Assembly: GCF_019097595.1 (NCBI RefSeq)
Contig: NC_080717.1
Location: forward strand, 10,601,336 to 10,665,335
Source: Hemibagrus wyckioides
Taxonomy: Eukaryota > Chordata > Actinopteri > Siluriformes > Bagridae
Length of the DNA: 64,000 nt
Direction: 5' to 3'
Positions 1 to 26,585 of this stretch are shown piece by piece (the first letter of the stretch is position 1; every line of letters begins with the position of its first letter). The translations under genes were made by a program, and so were the position numbers. The notes beneath the pieces are model-generated. The model was given only the letters and a program-made list of their open reading frames with translations. It was not told the DNA's origin and did no database searches.

Positions 1-454
1 CAGTAGGAGGTTAAGTGTCCAGTCGCTGTTCATGTTTAGAGACAGTTGATAATGAACCTTGAAGGTCTCAAGCATATTCAGTCATAGGCTATATGCATGA
101 AATGCCAGAGTTGGCGATGTGTAAAACCTGCTCTAGCCCAATCTTTAGACCTCTTGGAAACGGTGATCTGTTTTTTTTGTTTTGTTTTTTCTTACATTGA
201 ACCCCTGTCCACCTCAGGCTGGCATCAAGTGTTAGATATTACTCTCCATGCTGTGTAATGTGGCTGGGTCAGGTTGTCATTGTCATTTAGACTTTACTTT
301 CCTGCTGTCAGGGATTGGAAAACTGTAATTAGCTCATGTGTGTTATGAGAGCTTGCACAGATGGAAAACACACATCTCATGTCAGTCTGCATGGCTGAAG
401 CTCTTTTGGTATGAAACGGTCTCCTTTCTAGCAGCTATTTCTTTTTGACCACAT

Positions 455-690
455 GCTCTGCATTCAATTCAATTCAATTTATTTAAAGCAACTTACAGAA
501 GTAGAGGAACATAGAAAAAATAATAAAGTTTAAAGTTAAGTTACTATTTTATCCCTAATGAGAAGCCTGAAGTGAAGGTGGCAAGGAAATACTCCCTGAG
601 ATGATGTGAGTGAGAAACCTTGAGAGGGAACCAGGCTCAGAAGGGAACCCATCCTCAAAGAAAAATAAACAGCAAATGCATGAACCAAGT
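455..690 (-). repeat. Dispersed fish repeat, antisense copy (CAATTCAATTCAATTTATTT type)
   Basis: The stretch starts with tandem ATTCA and continues into GAAACCTTGAGAGGGAACC. On the opposite strand this reads as the widespread fish repeat with CTCAGGGAGTATTTCCTTGCC and an AATTGAATTGAAT tail. It is a partial degenerate copy; the family name was not determined. Confidence 0.7.
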
Positions 691-1039
691 GCCTCTCCCT
701 CTGTGCAAAAAAAGTGACACATGAAATATGTCCATCATGCCTGTTTCTCTTTTACTTTGTTTAAGAAAGTGACATCTGTTTTCACCTGTCGTGGTTCATG
801 CATGGTATGATGCTACTGCCAATGTGGTTCTGTATTATAATTATAGGTCCATTAAGAGTAATTAAATTACTATGTCTTGAAATAATTCGAGTTCCACAGA
901 ATGCAGTAAACAGATTCCTCCGATTGTGTGGCATGTTGGCATAGATCTCACATCTCCAGGATCCCTCTGATTCTATCCAGATTCGTTTGTGAAGTTTTGC
1001 ATTTTTCCATCATGTCTGCTAAATTGCTTCTAGATTGAG

Positions 1040-1145
1040 TGTGTGTGAGCGTGGTACCCTGTGATGGACTGGTGTCCCATCCAGGGTATAGATATTCCTA
1101 CCTCACATCCACTGTTCCTAAGATAGGCTCCAGGTCCACAAAAAC
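1040..1145 (+). repeat. SINE-like repeat fragment (CCCTGTGATGGACTGG type)
   Basis: The line of text GTGATGGACTGGTGTCCC ... GATAGGCTCCAGGTCCAC matches a common fish SINE-like 3' region. Related fragments occur at 24175-24390, 24670-24895, 28340-28560 and 43985-44270 in this window. Confidence 0.6.
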
Positions 1146-1872
1146 CCTAAGCCAATCCCTGGAGCACTGGGCAGCCCTTTAAACGTCCTTTGGTTAGCCC
1201 TTTGGTATGCCCATCTTGCATAATTTGTATTTACCAAGAATATTTTCTTATATTTCAGAAATGTTCTTAAAGATATCATTTATAGATATTGTTCAGTATT
1301 TTAAAAGTGGATATTGGGCAAAAATGTTTCTCAGTGTATCAGTACACTGCTAGCGTGTAGCTGCCATGGAAAAACTACATTCACTTAGTCTCGTTTCTTT
1401 TATCATGAAAGCTTGTATCTCTCTTAACACAAGGCAGCTGATGCTTTGAGGCTTCACAGAAATAACGTTGTTTGGGCAGTGTGCTATCTGATGAACGTAA
1501 ACAGTTGCCTGTGTGCATGCTCAGTTTGCCCACACACCTGTCATGTTTTGGTCGACAACATGATTTGGGTCCCTCATGTGTTCATCACAACTGTTCCTTA
1601 GGCAGCAATTGTAAGTCGAAACATGGAGAACAGCGGGTCAGACTGTTGAATCAGATTTGTGTCCTCGCCCTGCTGGAATTCCACTCATCCTGGTGCTCCC
1701 ATATGTTTCACCATGAACGTCTCAACATATGCAAAACCTTAAAGCTCTTTTGTTGCTGAGACACAAGCTGAGACTTGTTGAACAGGTGATCTCCTGTCTC
1801 ACGTTTGAGCTTGTGTTATGTCACTTGTACTGTTTTGTTCACAGATGAATCATATTATAAAAATTAATTAAC

Positions 1873-1873
1873 G

Positions 1874-1922
<49 letters not shown>
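1873..1922. repeat. (CT)n microsatellite
   Basis: About 24 CT units with one CCCT interruption. Confidence 0.95.
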
Positions 1923-1923
<1 letters not shown>

Positions 1924-2434
1924 ATGCAGGCCCTTTCTTTATAGTCACTCTGTTGATTATTTGATAAGAAAATGAAAACATCCATGTATGCCCATGGCCT
2001 TCTCCATCTCTTTCTCTGATATTGCTTATCCTTTGATGGAGTTGAGATGATTTGTTTGTATAATGTGTATATTTTTACCCTGCATGGCTCATATGAGCTA
2101 TAATTACAGTATGTTCTCTGAAAATAGGCTCTTATAATAGGCAGAACTTTTAAAATACAACAAACAAAACAATTTCATCTTCCCTGAAATCCAAAAGAGA
2201 TGAATATTATAATTCCAAGGGATAAATGTACAGTGGGAACAAGTCAAAAGTTTGCAAAAGATTGCAAAAACCTTTAGCCTATGTGCTCGCTGTAGAACCT
2301 TTATTCAGCAGTCAGGATTGAAACCCAAAGTGACTTTGTGCCCCTGTAGCCCATCTGCCTCAATGTTCGATTTGGAGATGTTTTTCTGCTCACTACGAAT
2401 GTAGAGTGGCTATTTAAGTTACTGTATCCTTCCT

Positions 2435-2585
2435 GTCAGCTCCAATCAATCCGGCCATTCTCCTCTGATCTGTCATCGACAAGGTGTTTTTAACACCGTT
2501 CTGTGTAAGCTTTACAGACTGTTGCATGTGAAAATCAAAGCAGCCAACAACAACAACCATGCCGCAGTCAATGTCTGAAATATTT
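2435..2585 (+). repeat. Fragment of a fish DNA-transposon-like repeat (CTGTCAGCTC...CCATTCTCCTCTG)
   Basis: Reads CTGTCAGCTCCAATCAATCC, then GGCCATTCTCCTCTGATC and CATCGACAAGGTGTTTTTAAC. A second copy starts near 42203 and a possible reverse-strand end is at 27437-27545. All are truncated, with no open frame. Confidence 0.55.
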
Positions 2586-2819
2586 AATGTCCAGTCAGTT
2601 CCAAAACCAGTTCATGCCCAAGTCTGACCCTTAATTTGGTAAATAGTTTCCCCTGCATACTGTAAACTTTTGTACTGTTAAAGACTGTTGAATGTTAAAG
2701 AATGTTCTTATCCCAGGACTTTTACTCACAATGCACTCCCACTGAACATCATTTCTACACCTTTGGTACTGTTTAATGTTCTACAGTTGTAAAAGAGTAA
2801 TGATTTATAATCCTACTAT

Positions 2820-3010
2820 CTGGTGGATGGTTTTTGAGTCTGGATTATCTGAAGGAAGGACTTCCCGAGACAACATGAGGTAGAAGCCTTAGCACTGTCA
2901 GCTCAGGCTTACTCATAAAGGATCTAAATATAAATTTACATCCGGATTTCTGTGAAGCTGCTTTGTGACCATGTGTATTGTTAAAACTGCTGTGCAAATG
3001 ATGTGAGTGG
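2820..3010 (+). repeat. Dispersed fish repeat, sense copy
   Basis: Contains ACTTCCCGAGACAACATGAGG, then GCTCAGGCTTACTCAT and GAAGCTGCTTTGTGACCATG with TATTGTTAAAACTGCTGTGCAAATG. This is the 3' half of the same family as the copy at 455-690, in the opposite direction, without the AATTGAAT tail. Confidence 0.65.
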
Positions 3011-3249
3011 AACTGAATGCATGGTGTTAAGGTATGACAGCAGTGCATTCTTCGAATTAAAGTTTGCAGTTCTTTCGTGTTTTGTTATAGAAATAAATTC
3101 TGTTAGTGCAGTAGCTAGTGGAGTTTCTGCTTCACTAACCCCCATCATCATCCCCCCCCCACCACCACCTTACATCTGGAAGTGAGGCAGTGGTAATGAA
3201 AACGCATATGCTTTTCATGCACACACATTTTAAGACATTTCCCCATCCT

Positions 3250-3431
3250 CCCCCTTCCCCTTCAGTGGCAGGGAGGCAGGGAGGCAGCTCCCATTGCTGG
3301 GCAGGAAGTGTTCTGACTTGCTGCCTGAGGTCTTTGTGAGGCAGACAGGAATGCTGGCGCTCCACATTCGCCTCGGAGGGTGTGGAGGGAGTAGTGCCTC
3401 TGCCTCAGTCTCTGCAGCCATTCGCACCACA
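3250..3431 (+). promoter_or_regulatory. Candidate pls3 non-coding first exon / promoter area
   Basis: This is the most GC-rich stretch in the first 5.6 kb. It includes GGCAGGGAGGCAGGGAGGC, many CTCC/GGAGGG blocks, and a possible donor (cacag|gtctga) near 3431. The acceptor before the pls3 start codon demands an upstream non-coding exon, and this is the best candidate in the window, about 2.2 kb upstream. The true first exon could also lie before the window. Assignment is inference only. Confidence 0.25.
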
Positions 3432-5639
3432 GGTCTGATCCTTCTCTTTCTCTCTTTCTTTTTGCACTCTTTTGCTCATTCGCCTGCTCACCCTTTTTAA
3501 CTCGCTGCCTTTGCTCTCATGTTTCAGCATTAGACTTAAAGGGGAAAAGCATGCTCGTGTTCTTTATCTTGCTTTACTGCCAGCTAGTCGGCTAACCACA
3601 GCTGTAGAACATCGGGCTGTTGTTTTTTCTGAATTAGTTTGCCGTCAGCAGCTCTAAAGGACTGAAGAGGAAGAGGTTGTGTTGTGCTGTGCCCTCCACA
3701 TTGTTTTCATTGTTCTCGCCGTGGCTTACGGCTGTTAGGACACTTTGGGCGGATAGCACGCACATGGATATTCCGCTTAGTCTGTCAGCTTGGGGTCCCA
3801 TGGGAGAAGTGCGTGTGTGTGCCTAAAGTGTTTGGTTAATAATGCATAATGTTTTAATGACTCCGAGCCCTGTTGTGATTAGCGTATAAAGGCAGAAAAG
3901 CTGTAGGATTGTGTTTGTTTGTGATTGAGAAGTAAAAAGAAGTCATTCATGTAAAGCATGGTTTGTTTTTAACTCATCTGAGATGGAAAGAAACTTCACT
4001 CAAATGAAATGCCATGGCTCATTAACATATTCTCTCTCCCAGAATGAGCCTGTATTCTAAAATAATGAAGCCCAGCAGGAGGAAGGTATCTGGAACAGCT
4101 GTTTGTTGCAGGACAGCAGCGGTGCTTTGGGCGGAGTGTTGCTCTGTTTACGGGATCAGACAGACATTAAGACATCTTGTGCTGAAGATGAAGCCATTTT
4201 TTTTTTCTCCGCTGACTGTTTTTGAGCTGTGGTATAGGTATTATCCAGTCATGAAAGCTGATCTGGAGTCAGGTTTAATCTAGAAATCCAGAAAGACTAA
4301 TTTCATATTTGAACAAGGCTAGACCAGCACATAGTATAAAAACAACCTTTGGCTTGTCTCGTTGTTGCTGTTTGATGCTGTGTGTAGGAGGGAGTCAGTT
4401 CAGGATGGCTTGTGTTTTGTTCTCATAGAAAAGCGAGGAGTGACAGAAAGGCATTGTGATGGGTGTGTGCAAGTCCACCTCTGCCACTCCGCCCGCTATG
4501 GCGTTGAGTCATTGCTGAGAAACCAGACAGTTTAATGTGTCCTGTGGCTCAGCCTGGCTTCTTCAGATCTGTAACCACAGAGGCATCATTTTTTTTTCCA
4601 AGTCTTGCTTTTAAGTAACTTGTTTGTAAGAGTAAATCTGACTCTCTGAAGTTGATGAATGTAAATAAAAAAATTTTGAAAAAATTATTAATTAATTTGA
4701 AAAGTCCTAATTGGTGTACTTTTCTCTGTTTAGTCAGCAGTGTAATGTTTTTTTTTTAATCAAAATATATTAAAATATATATATTTTTTCCAGACATTTA
4801 AGTAAAGTATGATTGAACACTACTGCATTTCTCCATATTTTAATATCAGGATACATATCGTGCATCAAAGAAATTTCACTTTTCAAACGTTTCTAGCAGT
4901 TCTTGTTGTACATATCATGGTACAAGCCTTATATAGAGGAAGACTTATTTATTATCTAGAGAAATATAGACTTGAACAAATCTATTTTCTGTAAATTTCT
5001 GATTATTAAAAAAGTCTGTTCCATAATAATAATGATAATAATAATAATAACTACTCTGTTGTTTGGAAATATTTTGTTCAAAAGTTTTCGGATCCAGTTA
5101 AGCAAACAAATCCAAGCACACCCATCATTCTCTATGTTTCCTCTGATGGGCAATTCTGCAGTGATGGTGTAATCAAACCCTGCAGACTGTAGGCCTGAAT
5201 ATGTGACAGATTTGGTATTTCCTGAGCTCATCAGATAGTAGTCACTGATAATCTTTTGTTATCTTTTGCATACTCTGCATTGGTCTTTATCTAAATATAG
5301 ACCATGTGGAAATGATTCAGTTTGCATCCAAACCGCTACCTACAGCGTTGATAATGAGCATTAGAATAAAACATTTTGCATTCAGCATTAACTTACTCTT
5401 TTCCCCAATTCTAAGCAAAAGTAGTGATCTTTATTTGCATGCTTTGCACTTCATGCAAAGTAAGTGTACTGTATTGTGTACGCGAGTGTGACTGATGTTA
5501 GCTTTTCACCTCAGCTTGAGAATGGATCGTTACGTGTTCAATCTGAAGTAAAGCCAAGGAATTAATTGACCCTGAATGTGAATAGTGTCTCTTATTTTGC
5601 ATGACCAACCTCTTTCTCTCTCTGTTGCTTTCTCAGCAG

Positions 5640-5690
5640 AAAAAAGGCACATTGTTGGAGTGAGGAAGGTACAGGTTGTTCTCCAGGGAG
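5640..5690 (+). other. pls3: pls3 5' UTR part of the first coding exon
   Basis: A pyrimidine-rich tract (tctttctctctctgttgctttctcag) ends in tandem AG dinucleotides at 5635-5636 and 5638-5639, about 50 bases before the ATG. This is a strong acceptor, so the exon carrying the start codon should be spliced to at least one upstream non-coding exon. The tandem CAGCAG acceptor could be used in two versions differing by three bases of 5' UTR. Seen: the acceptor. Inferred: the upstream exon. Confidence 0.6.
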
Positions 5691-20423
<14,733 letters not shown>

Positions 20424-21506
20424 AAAAAAAAAAGTAAATAAATAAAATAAAAAAAATGTAAGGTCTCTGCGTCCAATCAAAAGTCGACGTCTGACCCACA
20501 AGCCATTTGCTGGATGAAAGGCTTCAGGTTGAATAATTTAGCCAATAACAATCAGGAAACAAGAAACTCAATTAGCAACAGATGTTAGAGAATTATGTTT
20601 AAGTTTGGCAGGACTGGGGTTATATTTTTAAATGGCAATGGGAGATTTAGCTAAAGATGGGTGGGGTTTTTTTTTTGTTTTTTTTCCTTGACCAGATTTA
20701 AGGTTCCAACAGATCTGCTACTGGTACATGCCTTTCTACCTTAACGATGCAAGATGACCAAAACATACCCGCGATGGAACCTAAGCCATGTTGGACTGTG
20801 CCATGTGTATTTTATTTGCATTTTTGATTATGGAGGAATGTATGCGAGTGACTGGTGTCATTTTAAAATGTTCATCTTGAATCTGACTGCTTTAAGAACT
20901 TTGTGTGTGAACATGGAAACAAGGCCTTACTCCTGTGCAGTATTGCCTATATGCAGTACATAATCCTGTGGCCTCTTTAGAAGACATCGGAGGAGATGCT
21001 TATTTTCCTAGCGTTTTATACATAAGTAGAGTTTATGGTAAAGCAGTTACAAACTACATAAACATCCTTTGCAGGCAGAAGCTTAACACATTCCATAGTT
21101 ATGATCTCATTTTACTGTGTCTTATGTACATGTATACGCAAGTGTGCTTTTTACATAGAAAAAAAAGGAACGATCCAAACAAAGGTTAACTATGCATGAA
21201 CAATTTTTTTTTTAATTTGTTATTTAAAGCAATACAATCCTGGGAATTTAAAAGAAACTTTAAAAAAATGAACGGACGCTGTTAAGACTTAAAAAGAAAA
21301 AAACCGGGAAGATGAAATGGTAAACGAGATTCAGTATGAAACTTGTCTTTGTGGCTTTGCTAAATGTTAATGTGGGGAGATAAAACTGGAACTGCCTGGA
21401 TTTATTGGAGCATGTTGACTGGATATATGAATAAGACCAAAACATTGTAAACATTTCTTGCAACTTGACCATCTGCATACTGAAAATAAACCAGTTCATA
21501 ACATTT
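20424..21506 (+). other. pls3: pls3 3' UTR
   Basis: After the TAA come about 1.06 kb of non-coding sequence rich in A and T runs, leading to an AATAAA signal at 21485-21490. No other open reading frame of note is present. The cleavage site is expected 10-30 bases after the signal. A long 3' UTR is usual for plastins, but the end is inferred. Confidence 0.65.
21485..21490 (+). promoter_or_regulatory. pls3: pls3 polyadenylation signal AATAAA
   Basis: A canonical AATAAA sits 1.06 kb after the pls3 stop. A T-rich stretch (ttttgtttttttc) follows within 30 bases, as expected of a downstream element. It is the clearest poly(A) signal after the gene. Confidence 0.6.
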
Positions 21507-21938
21507 TGTTTTTTTCTTTATCTGTTTCTTCTTATCTCAAGATTTCTTTGTGCAGCAAATTGGTTAGGAGTGTGAGTTTGAGTTCACTGAATAATTCAAG
21601 ATGGGAGCATTAATGAAGGCAGAACCTCACTGACCTTGCGATGGGGAGGAGACGTGTGAGGATTTGACAAAACATTGCGTTTGGAGTAGGTTAAAAGTCT
21701 GTGCTTTTCTGTGCTGTGTTTTAGTCGACAGCACAATCTGCTTTCCTCCTTTGGCTCACTTTTCATCCAGAGACTGAAAGTCCCACCTTGTGTGCTTTTC
21801 TGTCCCTTTATTTCCCCTTTTTTCCAACAAATGAATGGTAGAAAACTGGCTTTATGATCTGATCTTGCTTGTCACTTTTGATTCTTATTCTCTTTCTCCT
21901 TTAGCACATTTAAAGTTGAATATGTGCTGTATGCAGTA

Positions 21939-22500
21939 CACTGATCAGCCATAACATTATGACCACCTGCGTAATATTGTGTTGGTCCATTTGAGGCATG
22001 GACTCCACTAGATCCCTGAAGGTGTGCTGTGGTATCTGGCACCAAGATGTTAGCAGCAGATCCTTTCAGTCCTGTAAGTTGCAAGGTGGAGCCTCCATAG
22101 ATCAGACTTGTTTGTAGCAGCACATCCCACAGATGCTGGACTGGATTGAGATCTGGGAAATTTGGAGGCCAAGTCAACACCTCAAACTCGTTGTGCTCCT
22201 CAAACCATTCCTGAATCATTTTTGTGGCATTGTTTAGCATTATCTTGCTGAAAGAGGCCACAGCCATCAGGAAATACCGTTTCCATGAAAGGGTGTACAT
22301 GGTCTGTGACGATGCTTAGGTAGGTGGTACGTGTCAAAGTAACATCCACATGGATCGCAGGACCCAAGGATTCCCAGCAGAACATGGACACTGCCTCTGC
22401 CGGCTTGCCTTCTTCCCATAGTGCCATGTGAGAAAGCAGAAATCACAAACTCCTCTGTCTTTAATCTCCTGTGGTGGAAAACGTATTGACTGTTATAACG
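21939..22500 (-). mobile_element. Tc1-like transposon, family A copy 1, truncated
   Basis: The left end CACTGATCAGCCATAAC follows a TA at 21937-21938. On the - strand the interior gives decayed Tc1-type DDE transposase pieces: GCGLFQQDNAKQCHK, FEVLTWPPNFPDLNPVQHLW and AVSMFCWESLGP. The N-terminal third and the right inverted end are missing. Frames are broken by shifts. Confidence 0.85.
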
Positions 22501-22849
22501 CAATAATAGTGGAGAAGGGATTTCCTCCATAGATGTTAAATAAAATAAATAAATAATAAATCTCTTTACCCAAAGCTTCACAATATATACATTTCTATGG
22601 GTTTTCTTTGTTCAATAACAGCACTGTTTAGAGTAGGTGAAGTGTGTGCCCTGAGAAATGCCTGAGAATTAGCTGTTACTATAGAAACGGTTTATTTAAT
22701 GTAATGATTTGCATTAAATCCAGCTCTAGTGTCCGAGAATTAATGACCTTCTGACCAATCAGATTCAGTAGCACTCTGGAAAATACTCTCTAATAACCAT
22801 AACATTTATGGTTGCAATTCTCCATCCTTTTTCTTTATCATTGAAAGGA

Positions 22850-23360
22850 TTTCGAAAGATTCACCATGGAGAACATTTGTGCTGATGTTATTCTCTTTCC
22901 GTCCTGCTACTTGAGAACGCTCTCATCACCCTCATCATGGCTCGATGAGCTGAGGATAAGAGTTCGTGTCGCATCGATCAATAGGGACAGATGACTGTTT
23001 ATAATCCTTTGTGATCACAATAGGAATTGAGAGACTGTCCTGTATGATTAGAAACTGTCTGAAATGAAAAGATGGTTTATAGATCCTGCCGAGAGTGTAC
23101 GTAATCGTCTCACCGAAGCAATCAAGTGTCACACAGGCGCTCTTTTGGAAAAGCGCCACTCCTGTGCAATCAGCACACTTCAAAGGGACGAGAGCCTGGC
23201 TGAATTACAATGAGCTCCGTCCTACAAAAGGGCCGCCGTCCCTTTGGCATGGCACACTTGGAAACCTTTTGCTCGCCGACTGTGATCCTTCTCGGTGATC
23301 ATGAGGAGATGAAGTAAATCAGACGGAGCTGGATTTGGCCTGTTTCTGACATTTTGCGCT
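22850..23360. other. High-complexity non-coding stretch with a hairpin, possible conserved element
   Basis: Unlike its AT-rich neighbours this stretch has balanced composition and homeodomain-like or forkhead-like words (ATCGATCAAT, TGAATTACAATGAG). A near-palindrome lies at 23132-23166, with inner arms GGCGC/GCGCC and outer arms CACAGG/CCTGTG. There is no repeat or coding match. A conserved enhancer is a guess that only comparison could settle. Confidence 0.25.
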
Positions 23361-23861
23361 TTTTATACAGGAGGGTCTGAGATGGGATTGGGGGATGGAG
23401 AGGGGGGGGGTGTGTGATATCTGAAGTGCAGTATGGTAATGACTCTCATCTCATCCCTCCTTTTCTCCATGCCACCTATCCACTCTAGTCTATACCGTTC
23501 TTCTGTCTTCTTCTGTCCTGGTTTAATTTACAGGTTATTCAGGCAGATCGCGGTGAGAAATGCAAAAGATAAAGCATCATCTTGACAGAGAAAACACTTG
23601 CAGTGTGATCGATTCTGCGATGTACGGATTACTTGAAGGTTTCTGGGCTGGAGGAAGTTTTGATTTAATTGTTTAATGTCTGATCAGCGAACCTTGTGAC
23701 AGACCATAAAGACAGGTGAGTCACTGAATCAATCCCCAAGTCTGTGCTCGAAATTAAGTCTATAAATAAGTTCATTTATTACTCAATAACATAAAACAGA
23801 CCAGTGATGTTGAAACGTTTTAAAATTGTTATAATAGTAAAAATCACAACCTAGTATCATC

Positions 23862-23895
23862 CATCCATCCATCCATCCATCCATCCATCCATCCA
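23862..23895. repeat. (ATCC)n microsatellite
   Basis: About nine CCAT units. A GGAT-type tail is common at the end of fish SINE-like repeats; a remnant of one ends at 33265 in this window. Confidence 0.9.
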
Positions 23896-24174
23896 TGGCA
23901 GCAATAAACAGCCAAAGTTTTATTGTGCTCATTTAAATAATGCGCCTGAAACAGGAACTGTTATATAACATAAGTAGGAATCTGCACTGTGGAGTGTTTG
24001 TTTTGCTGTTAATAGGGTTCCTTTCCGTAAAGTGTAAAGAACTTCTCATAGACACTTGCATGTGTTAAGTGATGAATATGGAACCCAACGGTCCAAGGCT
24101 GTGTTTATACCACCAGTTACGATGCACATTGATGCTCTGCATTTCGAGCGGATCTAAGGTGATAATGGTAATAA

Positions 24175-24390
24175 GGGGTGGAGTCGCATCCTAGTGCACT
24201 AAGCAGGGGACACATGGGACCAGGTGCCAACCCATCACACAATCCAGTAAATTTAGAGTATCACACATGGTACATGATTTTGGACTGGCAGAGGAGGAAA
24301 CCACTGAATCATGGGAAGAACATGCACACACACAGGGTGGAGGCAGGAATCACACCCCCGACCTTGGAGCTGTGAGGTGTGCCGCCCATT
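24175..24390 (-). repeat. SINE-like repeat fragment, antisense
   Basis: Contains GGTGCCAACCCATCAC, GAGGAAACCACTGAATC, GGAAGAACATGCACAC and GGCAGGAATCACACCCCCG, the reverse of the repeat seen sense at 28340-28560. Degenerate. Confidence 0.65.
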
Positions 24391-24669
24391 GGATCCACAT
24401 TATTAAAATCATTTCCAAAATGAAAATATCTTCTAATAAAAACTTCTTACACAGATTGACCCAGTCAGTGGGGTAGTTACACTGCTTCACATCCTGGGTG
24501 TTACAGTCTAACACACTCAATGACTCGAGATTTAAATGAAAATTAGCTGAACACTTGGATCAAAGGTGTTGAATTAGAAAAAAACATGAACTGGAAACCA
24601 CAAGAAAAGTACTCCAGCATAAGGACCCATCTGAGTTTCTCGTAGACTTCGTGGTCAGAGGTTTGACAT

Positions 24670-24895
24670 ACTGTGTGTGTGGATTGTGCATGTTCTCCCC
24701 ATGCTTCAGGGATGTTCAGGTTTGCTCCAAACATGTGTTATAGGCTTATTAGCATCTCTGATTTGTCCATGGCGTGTGAATGGGTCTTTGTGCGTGTTTT
24801 TTGCCCTGTGACGAGTCGGCACCTCGTCCAGGGTGACCTCTGCTTTTTGTCCCGAATCTCCTGGGATAGACTCCAGGCTAGAAAAGAAAATAGAT
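24670..24895 (+). repeat. SINE-like repeat fragment, sense
   Basis: Contains TTGTGCATGTTCTCCCCATG, CTTCAGGGATGTTCAGG and GATAGACTCCAGGCT, the same family as 24175-24390 but in the opposite direction. The two form an inverted pair with about 280 bases between them. Confidence 0.65.
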
Positions 24896-25059
24896 AGGCT
24901 TCTAAAACAGCCTCTTGATTTCTGCATTTTCTTAAATGATACTATGCCATCGATAGTTCATAATGAAATTTGCCTTTATTGCCTCTATTTTTCTGCTACT
25001 GAAGAATTAGAAAATCATTGTTTCTTTTTTTTTGGGGGTGGGGGGGGTTGAAGTTAGTG

Positions 25060-26460
25060 GTTTTCTTTATACATAACATACCAGTACAAAAATCCAACAA
25101 TACATAAGTAAATGTACTGTGTCCAAAATAAAATACATAAAAGAAATAAATAAATAAAAATAAATAAATAAATAATTAAATTAAATTAAATTAAATTAAG
25201 TGAATAACCAAAGATATTTGTATTATATTTTTAAATATTTCCAGAAATTATTGCTGCCTTCATATGATGTTGCAAGTCCCCCTCTGGGATTTGTGCAAAA
25301 GCCTCTATTGGCTGAAAAGGGGAAGTAAATTGTCGTTCTTTTAATACCCTATTAAATCTAAATCCTTACTCTCCCAGTGCCTAGCGAGTTTCAAATGCTA
25401 CTTTATAGAGCTCTACATTAGGTAACGCTAAACCTCCTCTATCTCTAGGCAAATATAATTTATTAACCCCAGTCCTGGGTCTTTAACTTTCCTAAAAAAA
25501 ATTCTTAACCATAGCATTATATTGTTATAATTATGTTATGTTATGTTATGTTATATGTTATATATTGTTATTGTTATTGTTGTATCTGAGGAGGCATAGT
25601 AACTGTGACCATTCCTGATACGTAATTAAACTGTGGCACTACCACCATCAATATTATATTAATCTTTCCCCATAAAGTTAACGTAAGCTTTGTCCAATTT
25701 AGCCTGCATTTTCTGTAACAAAGGTTCCATAGTCAAATACAATAGCCTCTGACTTATGCCAGGTGATTTTATATCCTGAAAATTTTGAATAAGATTCAAG
25801 AAGTACATATTAAGAAGTACTGCTTTGGAACATACTGGGTCTTTAACTAAAAGCAATATATCATCAGCATATAACAGTGATTTGTGTTTTCTTCCCCCTG
25901 CAAATACACCTTCAATTCTTAAGTCTTCTCTAATCATTGAGACAAGCGGTTCTAAAGCTAATATAAAAAGTAGTGGACTGAGAGGGCAGCCCTGACTAGT
26001 AGACCTAGATAAATTAAAGAAAGATGAGGTTATTATTGCTGCTTTAGGATTGGAGTAAAAAACCTGAACCAAAACCATATTTCTCTAAGACTGCAAACAG
26101 AAACCCCCATCCTACCCTATCAAAGGCTTTTTCAGCATCGAGTGATATTGCAGCCATGGGGTCTAGATTAGAATCCACATAATATGCAATACCCTCCTTA
26201 TATTGCCAGTCGAGGATCTATTTTTTAATAAAGCCCACCTGATCTTTATATATGATTTTAGGTATAATACCTTCTAACCGTGAGGCTAGTAATTTTGTTA
26301 ACACTTTGCAGTCCACATTCACGGTAATTAGCAGGATCTATCGTATCTCTTCCTGGTTTTGGTATGAGAGTGAAAATCATTGTTTCTATACTGAACTCGC
26401 TACCTGGGAGGTAAATAAACAAGAAAAACTTTAATCCTTCCAAAATTGTCAAGGCCCAGA
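25060..26460 (-). mobile_element. L1-type LINE remnant (reverse transcriptase), antisense and decayed
   Basis: Read on the - strand, 26258-26452 gives LIPKPGRDTIDPANY. The next part gives [14 protein letters not shown] residues, and 25659-26078 gives TSQGCPLSPLLFILALEPL and the reverse-transcriptase active-site block LLYADDILLL. These are L1-clade reverse transcriptase signatures in the right order. Frameshifts and stops break it, and the endonuclease is absent. The left part (25060-25650) is more decayed and its edge is uncertain. Confidence 0.85.
25139..25200. repeat. (AAAT)n / (TTAAA)n microsatellites
   Basis: AAATA units pass into TAAAT units inside the low-complexity left part of the LINE remnant. 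Confidence 0.85.
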
Positions 26461-26585
26461 CTTTAGTGTCGTATACCTAGTTACAGCCAAGATCACAAAT
26501 ACTTTATACTCATGATTTTGAAACCACATAAATAAATAGTATTTCTTCCTAACATTCCTGACATTAAGCTGTGTAGTTCTGTTCC

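Larger units (their letters stand above)
1..5639. other. Region upstream of pls3 coding sequence
   Basis: No convincing protein-coding exon was found; the open frames here are short and lack splice or homology support. Recognisable contents are two copies of one fish repeat (455-690 and 2820-3010), a fragment of a second repeat (1040-1145), a third (2435-2585), a (CT)n tract, and the GC-rich candidate exon near 3.3 kb. The remainder is AT-rich with nothing recognised. Confidence 0.6.
21507..26585. other. pls3-cnga2 intergenic region
   Basis: About 5 kb with no gene found. Contents are a Tc1-like fragment, a high-complexity possible regulatory stretch (22850-23360), an (ATCC)n tract, two SINE-like fragments, AT microsatellites and an antisense L1-type remnant. 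The likely 5' non-coding exon of cnga2 must lie here or be absent. Confidence 0.7.

Noticed and set aside
25021..25050. G-run (GGGGGTGGGGGGGG) as a G-quadruplex regulatory site
   Set aside because: Only two G blocks are present; too few for a confident quadruplex and no gene context.
25659..26078. 139-codon - strand frame as a host gene
   Set aside because: It is the YADD segment of a LINE reverse transcriptase.
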